Source of the DNA: Siderastrea radians
Lineage: Eukaryota > Cnidaria > Anthozoa > Scleractinia > Rhizangiidae
Reading direction: 5' to 3'
DNA: 64,000 nucleotides
Assembly (NCBI GenBank): GCA_964017195.1
Contig: OZ024894.1
Location: 7,123,537 to 7,187,536 of the forward strand
This document shows positions 45,886 to 58,839 of the stretch, in pieces. The position numbers were made by a program, and so were the translations under genes. A model generated the notes under the pieces. That model searched no databases. It had not been told where the DNA came from and saw only the letters and a program-made list of their open reading frames with translations. Numbering within the stretch: position 1 is the first letter of the stretch; every line of letters begins with the position of its first letter.

Positions 45886-46666
45886 TTATCGTGCCCCATT
45901 GTAAAGCACTTGAAATTCTGTTGGTGAACCTAAATTTGTTGATCCGTCCACTACAGGAGCCAGTGACTCTTCTGAGTCGAATGTTTTTGAAAATTTAGTT
46001 GTGTGACTAGCTGGTTCTGCTCGCCCCCCATTTCCGAGGTTGGCGCAGATGGCTCGGATATCTTTGAAAAATGGAGGAAAGCAGTGATTAAAGTGAAAGA
46101 GGAAAGCCAATCTAGAGTTGCACAAACTTTGAAAACGTAAAAATAACGCCAAATTCCATTTCTGTTCCTGAATACCCCGTAAATTGAAAATCTTTCCACG
46201 CCTCCAAGGAAATAGCACTGCGTAGGAAACCCTAAACATAGTAATTGCCCATTAAAACATTTGAACACAAGAAAGGTAAACCGATAATGACCTCACAAAA
46301 AGTATCCGAACTTCGAAAGAAGATAGACCCTGCAGGTGAACTTTGAAAAAGGTAAAAACAATATCTCTTGCCTTTTACAAATATACGAAACCACGCAAGA
46401 GTTAGAAACTATTATCTAAAACATTAGTTAAAAAAACATTGTTTTTTAAAAAATAAACGAGTGCGGGATTAGTTACCCATTTGAATGAACTGCCATTGTC
46501 TCGTAACTAGTATTAGACCAGGGCAGTGACGAAATCCACGGAATTGACATATACCGTTTGCAAGCATTGATGCGAAGTCCGCAACAACGTCCATAGTGGC
46601 ATCCAACAATCCACACACTTCATTTTCAGCGATATCGCTGTTTTCCTTCCAGATGATTTGACTCAT
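45886..46666 (-). CDS. TATA-driven candidate two-exon gene (95 aa), or alternative first exon of the DLC-type gene
   Basis: Exon 1 (46555-46666) starts MSQIIWKENSDIAENEVC and ends in phase 1 at a GTATAT donor. Exon 2 (45886-46061), after the acceptor TTTTTCAAAG, continues in phase with DIRAICANLGNGG and stops after VLYNGAR. A TATA box lies 60 bp before the ATG. No domain, signal peptide or membrane segment is recognised; exon 1 is acidic and helix-prone. Because exon 1 ends in phase 1, it could equally splice to the phase-1 SAM exon at 42662-42733, giving the DLC-type protein another N-terminus. In exon 2 a second frame (ISEPSAPTSEMGG) is also open, which weakens the two-exon model. Confidence 0.4.
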
Positions 46667-46725
46667 GCTTCCTCGTTGAGTCACTCGAGTGAAAAGTAAC
46701 TAACACGCCTCGATATGCATGCCGT

Positions 46726-46732
46726 TTATATA
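46726..46732 (-). promoter_or_regulatory. TATA box (TATATAA)
   Basis: TATATAAACG on the minus strand predicts a start site near 46700 and a ~35-nt leader before the ATG at 46666. It is the only well-placed TATA box found near an exon in the window. Confidence 0.55.
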
Positions 46733-46814
46733 CACAATTCTGCACAGCGTGGGCCTGGCCCCCGATTACGCTAGATGACGTATTTCAGCTGGTATCAGAT
46801 GACTGCAACCGGAA

Positions 46815-47036
46815 CTAAGCATAGCTAAATCGGGACATTAATTTTTCGCAGAACTCCACGTGACTGCAGTCCAAAGTTGAGAGCACAACTTCTTTATCTT
46901 GATTTGAAAACATCCGAATCGTGAAACAATTCACGCTTTGTCGAAAGTTGGGCCATTCTTTTTTTCCTTTCATTTGCGATGGCTTGGACCGGATTAATAA
47001 GTTCACTAAAGGTGAAGTGATTTCAAATCGGTCCAT
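46815..47036 (-). CDS. Unrecognised 73-codon open frame after a good splice acceptor
   Basis: The frame MDRFEITSPLVNLLIRSKPS continues through CFTIRMFSNQDKEVVLSTLD to a stop after SRFSYA. A good acceptor (ACTTGTCTTGCAG) sits directly before the ATG. It could be a terminal exon of an upstream transcript or a chance frame. The family is not recognised. It ends 83 bp before the TATA box of the next unit. Confidence 0.25.
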   Translation of the reverse strand: MDRFEITSPLVNLLIRSKPSQMKGKKEWPNFRQSVNCFTIRMFSNQDKEVVLSTLDCSHVEFCEKLMSRFSYA

Positions 47037-48782
47037 CTGCAAGACAAGTACTTGGAAATCCGATAGCAAAAACCTCTAATTGTCGTTTTCCTGTCAGTAA
47101 ATCCTACCTGTCGCCGCTACAAATGTGTTTTTTTGTGCTACACAGAGCTCAAATGTCAAAAAAGTTTTGCTTAACACACGAAGCAACATTTGTTGACGAT
47201 TATAGATCATTTTTAAAAAAGCCCTATTATGAAGTGAATTGAAGTGGTTATTTCCTTTTAATTCGACGTCAAAGGTGCGATAATCAAAATTTAAACATTG
47301 TTAAAGTTTCAGAGTAAAATGCTTTCAACACAGGAAATAAAAAATCAAAGGACTTGACAACGGAGACACCACACCTGCCGCAGGGTTAGCAAGGGTTAAC
47401 TCCAAATTAATTAACCCTTCAACTCAAATGTTCAAACTGAAAAGACAAAGCAAAAAAAATTCTGCAAAACCTTGACCGAGGACCGCACAGTTTTACAAGG
47501 GGAAAATTTTCAGAGGAACAATTTGTTCCATACACTGATTCAACTTTTTCTCAAGAGCCACATGTCATAAAAACGGGAAAAGGGACATCGGAAAGGGCAC
47601 GATGTTTATGAGGAACACATTTGATTGTGTGAACGCCCAGCAACACGCAACTCTTTCTAGGTGTTGTCATAATTTGATCTTCCAACAAAAGATCTTGTGA
47701 TTTTAAATCTCAAAACAAGCAGAGAGGCAAAGAAGGCAGTGGTCTTTTAGATACACATGTAACCAACACATCCGCTGCCCCATGCAGTGGGAACCAACAA
47801 AGGACAAGTTATGTGTCTTTGATACCAAACAGGATTTGACTGGCATTCCTGCCCATATAATGTTTTTGGACATCAATCCATGAGTCAAAACTATGTAACT
47901 TTTTGTAGACAACAAATCCGCCGAAGGACGAAAAGTTTAGTCATGTGCATATATCAGTAGCTTATAACTGCTTGACTTACGTATTGCTAATATCTAGAAA
48001 GAACTTTGCCTAAACGCTTCCTGGCTGGTAAGGGTTAACGTTTTCCTAGAAAGGAAGCTGTTCGAGTTTTTACAGTTACAGTTTATTCAGTTGTCAGTTC
48101 TTGTGGGTGTTGGTAGCCTGTAGAGCTACAGTTTCACAATGTATGCTGAGCCACTGCCCACACATGAGTCCCTGTTAGGGATTTAGGGGGATAAGGGATA
48201 ACTCCCAAAAGAAAAATAGGGATAGCTAAGGCATAACTAACAAAATAACTACAGACTAAATAGTTAAACCAGTTAAACGTTTAACTTTAACTTTTTAAGT
48301 TTCAGTTTCAGGGATAATGAAACTGATCTTTCCTGACATTGGGTGGGTGTAAGTTTTAGCATTTTTGGTGACGATATCCTAATAAAATGTTCATTTACCA
48401 TCGCCCGACTAATCCGATTTTTTTTCTTGAAAAAAAAAAGGGAAAAAATTTCCTAATTCATTGCCGCTTATTTGCTACCTAGTTCATGTATTTGGGATGG
48501 CCTAATTTGTGTATCATCAGATCCTTTATCTATAAAACTACATATCACGACTGGTGCGACTGTAGAGAGAATTTTATCGGCTTATACTCTGACGTTGATG
48601 TCAATTGGTGAACAACAAATACCAAACGCAAATTTCAAAGAGAAGAAACTTAAGTCGTTGAAAAAGCATGGTAATTTAAGGGACGAGACGGGTTAACTGT
48701 CCTCAGAGTTATAGGGATAAAGGCTAACCAATCGCTCACCTAACAGGACCTCACACACAAAAATTAACGGATTTTGTGATGT

Positions 48783-49118
48783 TTAACTGTTATTTAATTT
48801 GCTTATCAGACGACTGTGAAATTGCTGATATGTACGTGCCAACGCATGAACAAAGTTCAACTGTACATGTTGCCCTTTTAAAAGCACCTTAACTGAGCGA
48901 AGCAAATACTCTGCTTTTCTCTTAGTGAGACCTATGGCGTAAATTTGCACCCTGAAACTTTTCACAATCACTTCCCTTAGTCTGACTTTGACGTTAAACC
49001 AGAAAGGAAGTTTTCCAAGGAGCTTGCTCTCGAGAGCAGACGCGTCTGGGACGATAACCAAAACAGATACATATTCCTTAATCTTCGTAGCTAAAAGGCA
49101 CTGTCGTAATTCTGGCTG
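48783..49118 (-). CDS. Unrecognised 111-codon open frame after a splice acceptor
   Basis: After CCTTACTACAG the frame reads QPELRQCLLATKIKEYVSVL, VIVPDASALESKLLGKLP, and runs to a stop after LISKLNNS. It is lysine/leucine-rich, with no transmembrane segment or known motif. A perfect TGACGTCA lies about 250 bp upstream (49368-49375). It may be a terminal exon or a decayed gene. I cannot assign a function. Confidence 0.25.
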   Translation of the reverse strand, partial: QPELRQCLLATKIKEYVSVLVIVPDASALESKLLGKLPFWFNVKVRLREVIVKSFRVQIYAIGLTKRKAEYLLRSVKVLLKGQHVQLNFVHALARTYQQFHSRLISKLNNS

Positions 49119-52100
49119 CTGTAGTAAGGACTAGCCTCAAATCAACAGTTATTGTGAAATTGCAGCAGTCAGCTTTACATTCTACCCAGCGTTTCTGTCG
49201 AGAAGAAGCGTGCCGCGATTGCCCAATTCTGTTATTTTCAAGCACACAATGACGTTGTTGCGAGTGTCTTAGATTTTGTCGGTGATAACGAGTTTCTAGA
49301 ATAAAGAAAAGAGCACTATCGTTACTTGGAGTGAGTCAGGTCTGAACAGTTTCTTTGTGCCCTCATGTGACGTCACTGGTTCGTTCACCGATTGCCTAAG
49401 TCGAACAAGGACATAGTCTAGTCATACCATATTAGTATGAAAAATTTTCATAATTCGCCTTGGGCTCGATTTAAAATATCCTAATGCTTCGAGTCCAAAT
49501 ACAATAACAAAACGCAAACCGGCAAGAGTACGTTAGGTTACATTAGTGTTTTGGTTATCCTACACTTTCTCAAAGTCCGTTTCGGGGATTTTGGTTGTTC
49601 ATGGCTCGAAGGCCTTTGCTTTCGTTGTTGTTTTACATTCTTTAAAGTAGTCAACGATTGGCCAATCTATGGCCTCAGTGTGGAACTGCGGGTTAATTTT
49701 CGCGAACCATAAACGACGCACGAAAACTGGTGAAAATAAAATGGACGCGAAAATGAAAGGCATTCACTGAGGTACTCTCTTGATCTTGTTCAGAGATGCA
49801 GAAAGAAACTGAAATAAGTTTGTGGCTTCAAGCATTTCATGTTCTAACAAACTACACTGTTTTTGCGCCGTTCATAATTGCACATCTTGCTTTATCAGTT
49901 ATGAAACAGACAAGATAGCATCGGGGTTAAGAAGCTTTAAAACATTGTTCATCATTTGAAAATTTTCGAAAATAATCTAGCTGCCAAAGCAAACTGTGTT
50001 TTGACAGTTCGTGTGTTCTGACTGCATGTGTTGATAATTAATCACCGGGTATATTTATTTCCTGTGTATCTTATCGTTTCGCATTTCTTGTGTAGTACAA
50101 ATTCCTTCAGACTAAAACAACGTACTACCGAATATATCAACCTCGTTTTGCAGTTTTTCATTGCATTACATTTTACCGAAGTGTATCATTTACAATTTAA
50201 TGGGATATGAAGTGTGCTTAATTAAATTTTATAACTTTTGAGTACAAATCGTGGTCGATTACATCAAGAACCCAACTGTTTGTGCGCGCAGGGCAAGATG
50301 AAGAATTGTGCGTTTGATAACACATCCGGGAAGCTGAAATGCATCTTCGAAGAATTAGTCGGTGCTAAAACGTGACCGCGATGAACCCTGGACGTGTCTC
50401 TGCACCTGCTTTATAGTCATACAATTTTCACGCATTTGTTGACAGAATCCGCATCAAAACTACCTGTTTTAACTACGTTGGCGTTTGTACCGAATCTGCA
50501 CGAAAACCGGTGCCAAGCGCGGGAAAAGATGGAACTGATCCCTGCGCGGGAAAACGTTTCAATGATGGCTGGCAAAGTGTACTTGATATCAGTGGGTAAA
50601 ATACAAACATTGCACGAGATTTTTTGGCACCTAGTGCAGACCTTGAGAATAAATTGCAGAGGGTAAAAACCAAAAAGGACCAAGTAACAACTCTTAACAG
50701 TCACTCGAAAATCGCAAGACAAGCACCACTGACTTTTCTGTTCCTTCATCAAAAATTTCACTTGTTGCTATTACTATTGCTTCTCGTTTCAAAAGACTTC
50801 AGTTTTTAACGTCTTTCGAAACGCTCATTTTGGCGGAAAAAAGAATAACTTGCAGGGAAGGACATTTACGTAAATTGCCCGCCTTGTGGCTAAAGAAAGC
50901 ACCTCAGGAAAGAAAAGTTTCAAATTATTTCCAGACCTTTCACAAATCTATTCTACCGGGCTGAGTCAAGACTTCAAGTCGAGTTAAGTCTCTAATTACA
51001 CTTCCTATTTTGAACCTTTCACCTTCAGGAGTACAAAGTCGAAATTGAAAAGCAATTTGCCTGTACGAAAATTTGAAAAACAAATAGCACTGAGATTGGG
51101 AGTTCTTATTTTGAAAAAGGATTCATCCGACCTGTGTTTCTTTTTGAAAATACTGCTCAAAACCTGTTATCTGAGTGGTCACACACAAAGGTCCATCCAC
51201 AGAAACTTTCATCACTTTGGGAGTAGAAGGTTTTCATCACCAGTGAGTCAATAGCTAACGACATCTGCAACTTTGACATGAAGGCCATGATCGAAACTCA
51301 AGGAAGTGGACTAATTTACATCTTGAAGTGTGAATAAATTTAATTACCCAAGGTGATTTGTCCAAACTACCAGTAATCGTAGATTAGAGCAACGCGCTCG
51401 AAAGTTATTTTATAGCAAATCCAGTTGTTCTTACTCAACAAATCGGTCATATTTGTTGCAAACTTGTTCCATTATTTCAGTGTCCCTCCGGCATTTCTCG
51501 CCTTTTTTCCTTTACACATCTGATGAGTACTTGAAGAAATCCAATTAACCCAGCGGATTTGCCTAAATAACTCGCTAATGACCCCCACTAATGGACCTTC
51601 TAGTAGGCGAAGGCAAAGGCAAGAAGACAAAATCAGCGATTAAGACTCCAGGAAGTAGACAAGGTAACTGAGCGGATTGCGAGCAGTTTACCGAACTGTT
51701 TTGCCTGTAAATAACTTACTGATAGAAGTTCTAATGGGTCAAGGCAAAGGTTAACGGAAAAAACGTTTCGATGAGAGGAATACATATCATTGATCCGGTT
51801 AAAATGAGACTAATCTCAATGAGCGCCTTAAATCTCCGAGCCGTTGAAATGCTTGACGTAAATGAGTGCAATCCCATAGGCACAAAGTGTCACGCACACG
51901 TAAATTCCATTCAAGAAAATAATTTGTCGTCGCTTTTTTGTGTGTTAAAAGTGAGTATGGGTTTTGTAGAACGTGCCAAAACCTTCAAAAACGACAGGAA
52001 TTGTTGTTAGTGAAAAGTGTAAATGGATAATTTAGTTGATGCAGCTATTTTAGTAAGAACATCTCCGTGTTGAGAAAAAGTATCGAAGAGTTTCACTTTA

Positions 52101-52879
52101 GCTCCTTCGTGTGCTCAAGTAGAAATCCGAAATAATTTCCTTTTTGGAAATGTTCAAAATTTAAGGGGAAAACAAGAAAGTGCAAATCACTAGCTTTGCT
52201 TCTACTGGCTTTACTTGCAGATTTTTTGGATAGAATCGAAAACAGCATTGTAAGAAGACCTGAAGAATGTCTTTCGTTTGAACAGTCATACTTAATGATC
52301 TGAAAGAAACAACTTTTGCGTGCTGCCCAAGAGGATATCAAAAGGTTTAACATGATAACAATCCGGAATTGGCTTTCTCCTTCCTTGCTAAATTGACAAG
52401 TTTGTTTGTTTAAAATGAACAGAGCTAGCTAACAACGTGAGCTTCAAGAAATGTTTATTAATGCTAAACAAAACATTTTCGATAAATTGCCATAGCATTG
52501 GCTTTCTGTAAACTAATAACCATTATTTATTTAAAGCAATTAACATCAAAACCGAACTATAAACAACCGGATCTGTGCTATCAGTTCAAAGCTAACGTCT
52601 TCTTTATCTCTTTTAACTTATCTTCTTCGTTTCCTTTGATCTGTTCTATTCAGGTTTTGCCAGAAGCAAACAGAGGAAGCGCCAAACACAAAGGATACCA
52701 CACGAGTAGTTCGTCTGGCAACAATTCACAAGCACAAATTCTCTTTCATTTGCAGCCCAGAAACTTAGATCTCGCGGACACGTTTGAGATAAATTTTTAT
52801 AATTTATTGACAAAAATATCTCTCATTAGTTGCGTTTTCAATTCTACCTAATGTTGTGAAACCTTAACAACTTCAAAAA

Positions 52880-53160
52880 GCGCGTCGTCCCGTCTTAAAG
52901 CATGATTTTTTTTTGTCAACGATATCATGATTGTTGGTACATGTAACGAGACTAAATTTGGTTTGTTCAGTGTGCACGCGCCTACTACATGAACATTGTA
53001 CTAAGCGGCGTCTTCAGAAGCGCCGTCGTCCTGCCTTTTAAAACATGAATTTTTTTGTCAATTTTTCTCATGATCATTTGGTACATTTAACGAGACTAAA
53101 TTTGTTTCGTTCAGTGAGCTCGCGCCTACTTTATTGTACTAAGTGGTGTCTAAGTAGCGC
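52880..53160. repeat. 140-bp tandem duplication (two copies)
   Basis: Unit 1 (52880-53019) and unit 2 (53020-53160) both run GCG-CGTCGTCC.., AACATGA.., GTACAT.TAACGAGACTAAAT, GCGCCTACT, and TTGTACTAAG.GG.GTCT. The divergence is moderate, so the duplication is not recent. It is non-coding. Confidence 0.75.
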
Positions 53161-55145
53161 ATACTTAGATTGAAAGCGAGGCTCCATTGTTTAAGAAGAG
53201 CACTCCTAATTTTGAATTAGAAGTCGTATTATAAATAGTACACCTAGTGCTCAGGTGTATGGCGCGTACAAGCCTGCGTGAGCTAAAGATATAACGTCAA
53301 GGGTTTCTTAAGATCGGTATGTACGCAATGAAATAAACAGGTTGAATATTGTGGCGGTTTTGTGTAACTCTAGAAAAATGCAGTAAATGTTTTAGGATAT
53401 GGTGATTTTTAGGAGATAAAGATTTTGTTTGAGCGCACCGATTTTTAACGAGCTCTACTGAGGCGTTTCTTTCCGGTGCCCATTATACGATTTTGATTTC
53501 ATTTTTCGGCAAATTTCAGCAAAAAGGAAAATAAATTCCGTTCAGACGGAAGGTAATTGATTTTTTTTGCAATCAGCTTGCCCCCTCGGTAATACAAGAA
53601 AGTTAACCAAAACAAACATGCAACATAAGGCGAGCTTAAATATCCTTAATGATAAAAAAGTATGCTAACAAAAGAAAATATGTTAAGAATATGCTTTGTC
53701 TGTGTTATTGCAAGAAATTATCCTTCTAATGCCTTAATTACAACTTTCTCGAAATAGCCGAAGAAATGAAGCAAACTACATGTATGTACCAAGCCACCAA
53801 GTTAGTGGGCATACGTGATAAAAGCCATATTGCCCGAGGCCTCGTCAAAACACTTAGGAACTTCACAGTCGTGATTTAAATTAAGCAGAAATTTCACGTG
53901 CCCTAAAAGAAAGTATCTACACTGAAGTCGAAATATGCATTATGTAAATATAACACTGGCTGCAACGAATTTCTAAAATATTGGATTCAAACTGAAGTAA
54001 AGTTTTAGCTGTACCTCCATTTCCGTGAAAACAACCCAAAATAAGTGGCTTTAGAAACTGGCAGTTACGACTGGGCATTTTCCACAAGACAATGTCGCTT
54101 CTAAGACTGAATTGATCGAAGATTAATGGAGAAGCATGACTCGGAGGACATTTGCGACAAAATGGCTGTGGTCTGTTGACAGTGTCGCTTCTTGTTATCT
54201 GTCAGTAAGTGGGGATTTCAAATGTTTTAGCATTAGCACGCGATCCGGTGAATACTAAGGAGGGCTGTGATTGGATGTCGAACTAACCAACAGTAGATAA
54301 GATAAGAACGGCTGCCACAGTCGTAATCCTCTGTGATGGCAAATATTATTGAATACCTAACTCTGTTATTTAGGGGTACTATTTTATCGCGAAGTGCAAG
54401 GACCTTTTTATCTTGAGCACAGTAACCTTTATTATCGGTCAAGCAGTGGCAGTTTCCTCTGATAAAAAAAACAAAACAAACAGGTTAACCATTTTCGCTT
54501 CCAAGGTCAAAACTTGAACAAAATCCCAAATTTCATGAATAAAATATTTGACAAGAAAAAACGAAGATCAGCACCTGAAGGAAGTACTGCTCGCTAGCAT
54601 TCCTTTAATGGTACCATTAAAAGCAGTTTAACTAGACAGCACTGCATGCTAGCTTTGATTCAGTTAATGGCAACGACACTGTTTAACACAACTTCCGTTC
54701 ATCTACACGCTTACGGCTCATAGAGCTACATTACTTGACTCCAGGTTCATCACCCTGGTTACGGAAAGAGGAACAACTACTTTTGTTTTTATTTTATGTT
54801 AACGTAAGTTTTTTTTCTTCAATCTAAATTTGGTGTCTCGAGTCTTCAAGTGGATGCCTGCGTTTGAAATTCTGGCGTTTTAGAATCCACGAGATTTAGT
54901 TACTTCGTTAGTTTGGAACGTAATGAAGACTGTTCCATATGAAAACAAACGCCGCTGCGGTCACGGTAGGTATTTTGGCGATGAACCAGTATTAGCCACG
55001 AAGGGGGGCATGATAAATGTTTACATTAAACATTTGCAAAGAACACCAAACAAGCTTTTTAAGCAATAGGAAGTCAGGTTAAACCGATACCGTTCCTCCA
55101 ACGAAAGAACATTGTGATAGAATTTTGTCGCTCTTGTACTAGATC

Positions 55146-55379
55146 ATGAACAAAAAGTTTGCCCTTCCACTGTGCGCCGGTAGCCACATCTTTGTGACCG
55201 CAGTTTCATATCATGGTCAAGTGGAAGTTATCAGAGTTGAAGACATTTATATGATGCCAATAAACACGACAAAAACCCATCTGATACTTATTGGTACCTG
55301 TCACGGGCTGTACAGAAGTGCCATCCTGAGAGAGTTGCATCCAAGAAAAGTTATCTACAAAGCTGAAAGCGGAGGTTAA
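55146..55379 (+). CDS. Unrecognised 77-codon open frame (doubtful)
   Basis: An ATG-started frame reads MNKKFALPLCAGSHIFVTAV, then VEVIRVEDIYMMPINTTKTH, and ends ESGG before TAA. Codon use is reasonable, and it is the only plus-strand frame here that looks mildly protein-like. No motif, splice support or neighbour supports it. It could be a decayed gene or chance. Confidence 0.15.
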   Translation: MNKKFALPLCAGSHIFVTAVSYHGQVEVIRVEDIYMMPINTTKTHLILIGTCHGLYRSAILRELHPRKVIYKAESGG

Positions 55380-57025
55380 TAGGATTTGAGGCAATTACGA
55401 AGTGATGCGATCGATGCCGAGCCACACACTATTAAAATCTGGATTGTTTTAAAGAATTAAGAAAGACGTAGCTTTCAGACAACACCGATGAAAATCGGTC
55501 TGATCCACTTTTAAGTAGTCTTGCTTTGCAGAATTTCAGTTCAATCGAAGAAACCCTGGAATGAGGGGCATTTAGTGGACTTTTAAATATGTTTCAAAGG
55601 TTATTTAAACTCGGAGGGCAGTGTGGCCCTCTGGCTTCCTTTTTCTGTGAATTTGAGAAGCGAATCGGTGGACGAAAATCTACTTAATTTTATTTTATTT
55701 TAATTTTATAATCTGGACACCACAAGAAGGAAATATAGTTGATTGGTGCATATTCGTGCAAGTAAGACAGTCTTACTTGTTCGCTAAAACGAACAAAATT
55801 CTCGACAAAAGTCTAACTTTCCCATGATAGATGACCGCGATGTACGTCAGATGACTGAAAGTATCAATAAACCGTTCTTATTTTTTATGATGACGTTTAA
55901 ATAAAAAATAAAAAAATACTAGCGTGTGAATTTACGCATAAAATAACTACACGTCCTAAAAGCTCGTAAATGGCCTTAAGTTAATGGACTTCCGTGTTTA
56001 CGACTTCCTCCCCCCATGTGGCTAATTATCGTAGAGAGCATTCAACCATCTGATTGGATTAAAATCCCGTGGTAAGCAGATTTAGACTTCGAAGTTGTTT
56101 GGGAAAATTCTGCTTTCCTAGCTGGAGTGTTTGAGAAAGCGGAAGTCTGCTTTTGCCAGGAAAACTCGAGAACAAAATGCTATTAGTATCGAGGCGTAAA
56201 TGTCAACTGCAATTAAGTTTTCTCTGATCATAAAATGATATCGTAGGCGCTCTATTAATTCAGGCAATACAATATGCTCGGGCTAACGATTCTGAAGTAT
56301 GTTAAAGATCTCAGGAAGTTATACAGCTATAAAAAGGCATAGGCAACGTCATTTGCACCACTGATGAATTCATAGATAGCTTTGTGTGACATTTTACTGA
56401 AGGTAGTGTTATTGCAGCAACCTAATTTTTAATATTATCAAAGTATTTCATTTGACCGTGGCATTTAGCCTCGCTGCCAAAAATTTCAGCCAGGGTGGTT
56501 TTCATGTCACCCACCCGGATCAAAGCACATGGAAATTAGAAACTTTAGTTGGGGGAGTAAAAAATGGCTGGAATTCGTTTTGGCTGTGATAAATAACCGT
56601 TACAACACGCAACGCGCGAATCGAACAAATACAAATCATTTATATATAAAAAAAGTTACAGTTTGACGTTGAAGTACCGTTGCTGTCTTTTGTTGTTATA
56701 CTATACCCGATAAGCCTTTTGTTTTTCTATGCTCTCAGTTAGATTACCCATCACGACGTGATATTAAAATACCAAAGGGGCATGGGGGCCGGGCAAATTA
56801 TGTAGGAAGCAGGGCTGAAACAGTGATCAAATCATAAGTCACGTAGACACAACAACTTGAATTTTTGACAATGTTTCTGACAAGGAGTTACAGGATCCCA
56901 AGAACACTGAGTGTTCGGGGACGAGAACGATACGGAGTGACTAGGAAGCAAAGTTATGTAACAGAACGACGCATGCTGATGTCAATAACCGAGTGCGAAC
57001 GTACAACTAAAAAACGTTTGCTTAC

Positions 57026-57077
57026 CCAAACGGCGTGTAGATTCTTCTTCTGTCTCGATCACTTGCAGCGGAGGGGC
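57026..57077 (-). CDS. Upstream exon U3 of the long DLC-type form (phase 0 to 1)
   Basis: Between acceptor CATTTCAG and donor GTAAGC, 17 codons read APPLQVIETEEESTRRL, ending in phase 1. This is the exact phase the SAM exon (42662-42733) needs, giving STRRL-E-LEALEACYWL. In human DLC1 a charged KEKAEIEAKEACDWL stretch leads into the SAM domain in the same way (from memory). Confidence 0.5.
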
Positions 57078-58839
57078 CTGAAATGAAGACATGCGACGCT
57101 TATTTATCATCTTTTAAAACCGGCAACCGTTTAATTGCGAATGCATCAGTTGACAAGCAAGTGCACTCCCACGCACTTGAAACTACGATTATGATCAAAA
57201 TTGGCGCCAAATTTCTCGTGCGTATCCACACCAGTGATGGAGAATTCGACTTGTTTTTCAGTCGAAAAAAATCGACTAGTTTTACATGCATGCGCAGTGT
57301 ACCTATTCGTTTCTGTGCAATTAGAGAGGAACTGCTTGTACTAAAAGTTACCTAATGATCTTCCGTTTCTTCAAAACAGGGAGGTGCTATACATACAGTG
57401 GATTGTAAGGTATTTTCTAGATATGAGTAGCTTATCTATAATATTTTCTCCGACTTCACTTTTGAAAAGAACCATGCTAACGGGACCCCTGTATTGATGG
57501 CTTGCGTAACAGCTTGGCAGTACATTGCGGGCCAGCCCGTGAACTCAGTGTGGTCTAAGGAATCTTTATACGTGGAAATTACAGTATCCAATTAACAATA
57601 TTCCGCTCTTTGTTTTATTTCCTTTATTGGATGTTGTTAATCTCTTAAGAAAATTCGATAGGCTGGAACCGTAAACGCGTAAGCGCGGTAAGTATCGCTT
57701 GGAATCCTTTATCTCTTTTTGAGGCGTGGACCCTAATAATAATGTTACGGTACAGGAGGTGTTTCGGTGAGGAATCAATTCCTTTTGGTTCTTACAAACT
57801 GAATTATTTTATGAAACAAATTAGGATAGTTTATGGTTATAGTTAACGGTTTATGATGAGATTCACTTTCACTTCTAGAGTTGCAAGCTTAACGGAAATA
57901 AATAATTTTCCATTTCAAGTTTCCCTACTTGCTGTATGGGTTGTGCATCCATATGAAAGTGTACTGGGTGAATCGTGCGTCGTTTGAACCGCCAAGGCCT
58001 CAAGGATAGTTAACCTCACCACTGTTACTGTTATCCCGGTAGCGTTAAAGTATAACTACTTGTCAGATAGAATTGGTACCTCTACGTTAAAGGGGTGAAC
58101 GTTCATTCATACGTGCATACCACGCCCACAAAACGGGATTCCGGTTTCTTTTACGATAATCCCCAGGGGGTAGGCAGGCGTCTCATCTGAAGTAGAGATA
58201 TTCCACAAAATCCACTTCACGGGAAGCGGAGCCGGATAAGCTCGGGCTGGGTGGAGCACTAAGTTTAAAAATACACTTCAGTTTACCTTCAGTGTGCACC
58301 ATAATATATATATAACATTTAACCGTCTATGTAAGGAAATATTTTTTCACTGGCGTTTAGTGATTTTACTTGAACGGTGAAATGGGTTATGGAGAGATTC
58401 GCCTTTTTTTCTAAATCTTTTGTTTTCTTTTGTCTATTCGCATGGGGTCTGGTAGGCGGTGAGTATTACACTTTGTAAGTATTTAGGGTAAGTAGGGTAA
58501 GTTACGGACATCGAACTTATTCCACTCAAACTCATTCATTCTAAAAGAGAATCTATATATACGTAGAGCTCGCGAATCATTTTATATAGATAAGGCCAAA
58601 ACTATGCAACCACGTGGTATAAACAGAGATGACTGTTAATCCTCTTTTTTGTAATAATTTCTTTATTATTATTTTTATTTATTTATTATTTTTTACACTT
58701 CTCTTTGTTTATTCATGGTAATTTTATGTCGTCCTCATTGGCTTGTTTAAATTTTAAATTCCAAGCAATCGTATCATATATCTACTGTAACCGTTTTACT
58801 ACATGTTGCATTTTCTATCCGTATTTTCATTAAATCCCC

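Larger units (their letters stand above)
47040..57020. other. Large non-coding stretch (putative first intron of the long DLC-type transcript)
   Basis: Besides the weak frames listed separately, I see no recognisable gene. The stretch is AT-rich, with a tandem duplication at 52880-53160, fragments of the TTTTCCCGCG minisatellite at about 50505-50560, and scattered diverged dispersed-repeat words. If exons at 57-63 kb splice to the SAM exon, all of this is intron. Confidence 0.4.

Noticed and set aside
52093..52308. Minus-strand frame after the strong acceptor TTGTTTCTTTCAG (IIKYDCSNERHSSG)
   Set aside because: There is no good donor and no partner exon in phase; the tail is low-complexity and unrecognised.
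54330..54462. Minus-strand segment between TTTTTTTTATCAG and GTATTC reading GNCHCLTDNKGYC
   Set aside because: The splice sites are good, but the open frame cannot follow exon U3 in phase and no partner exons were found. It was not kept as a gene.
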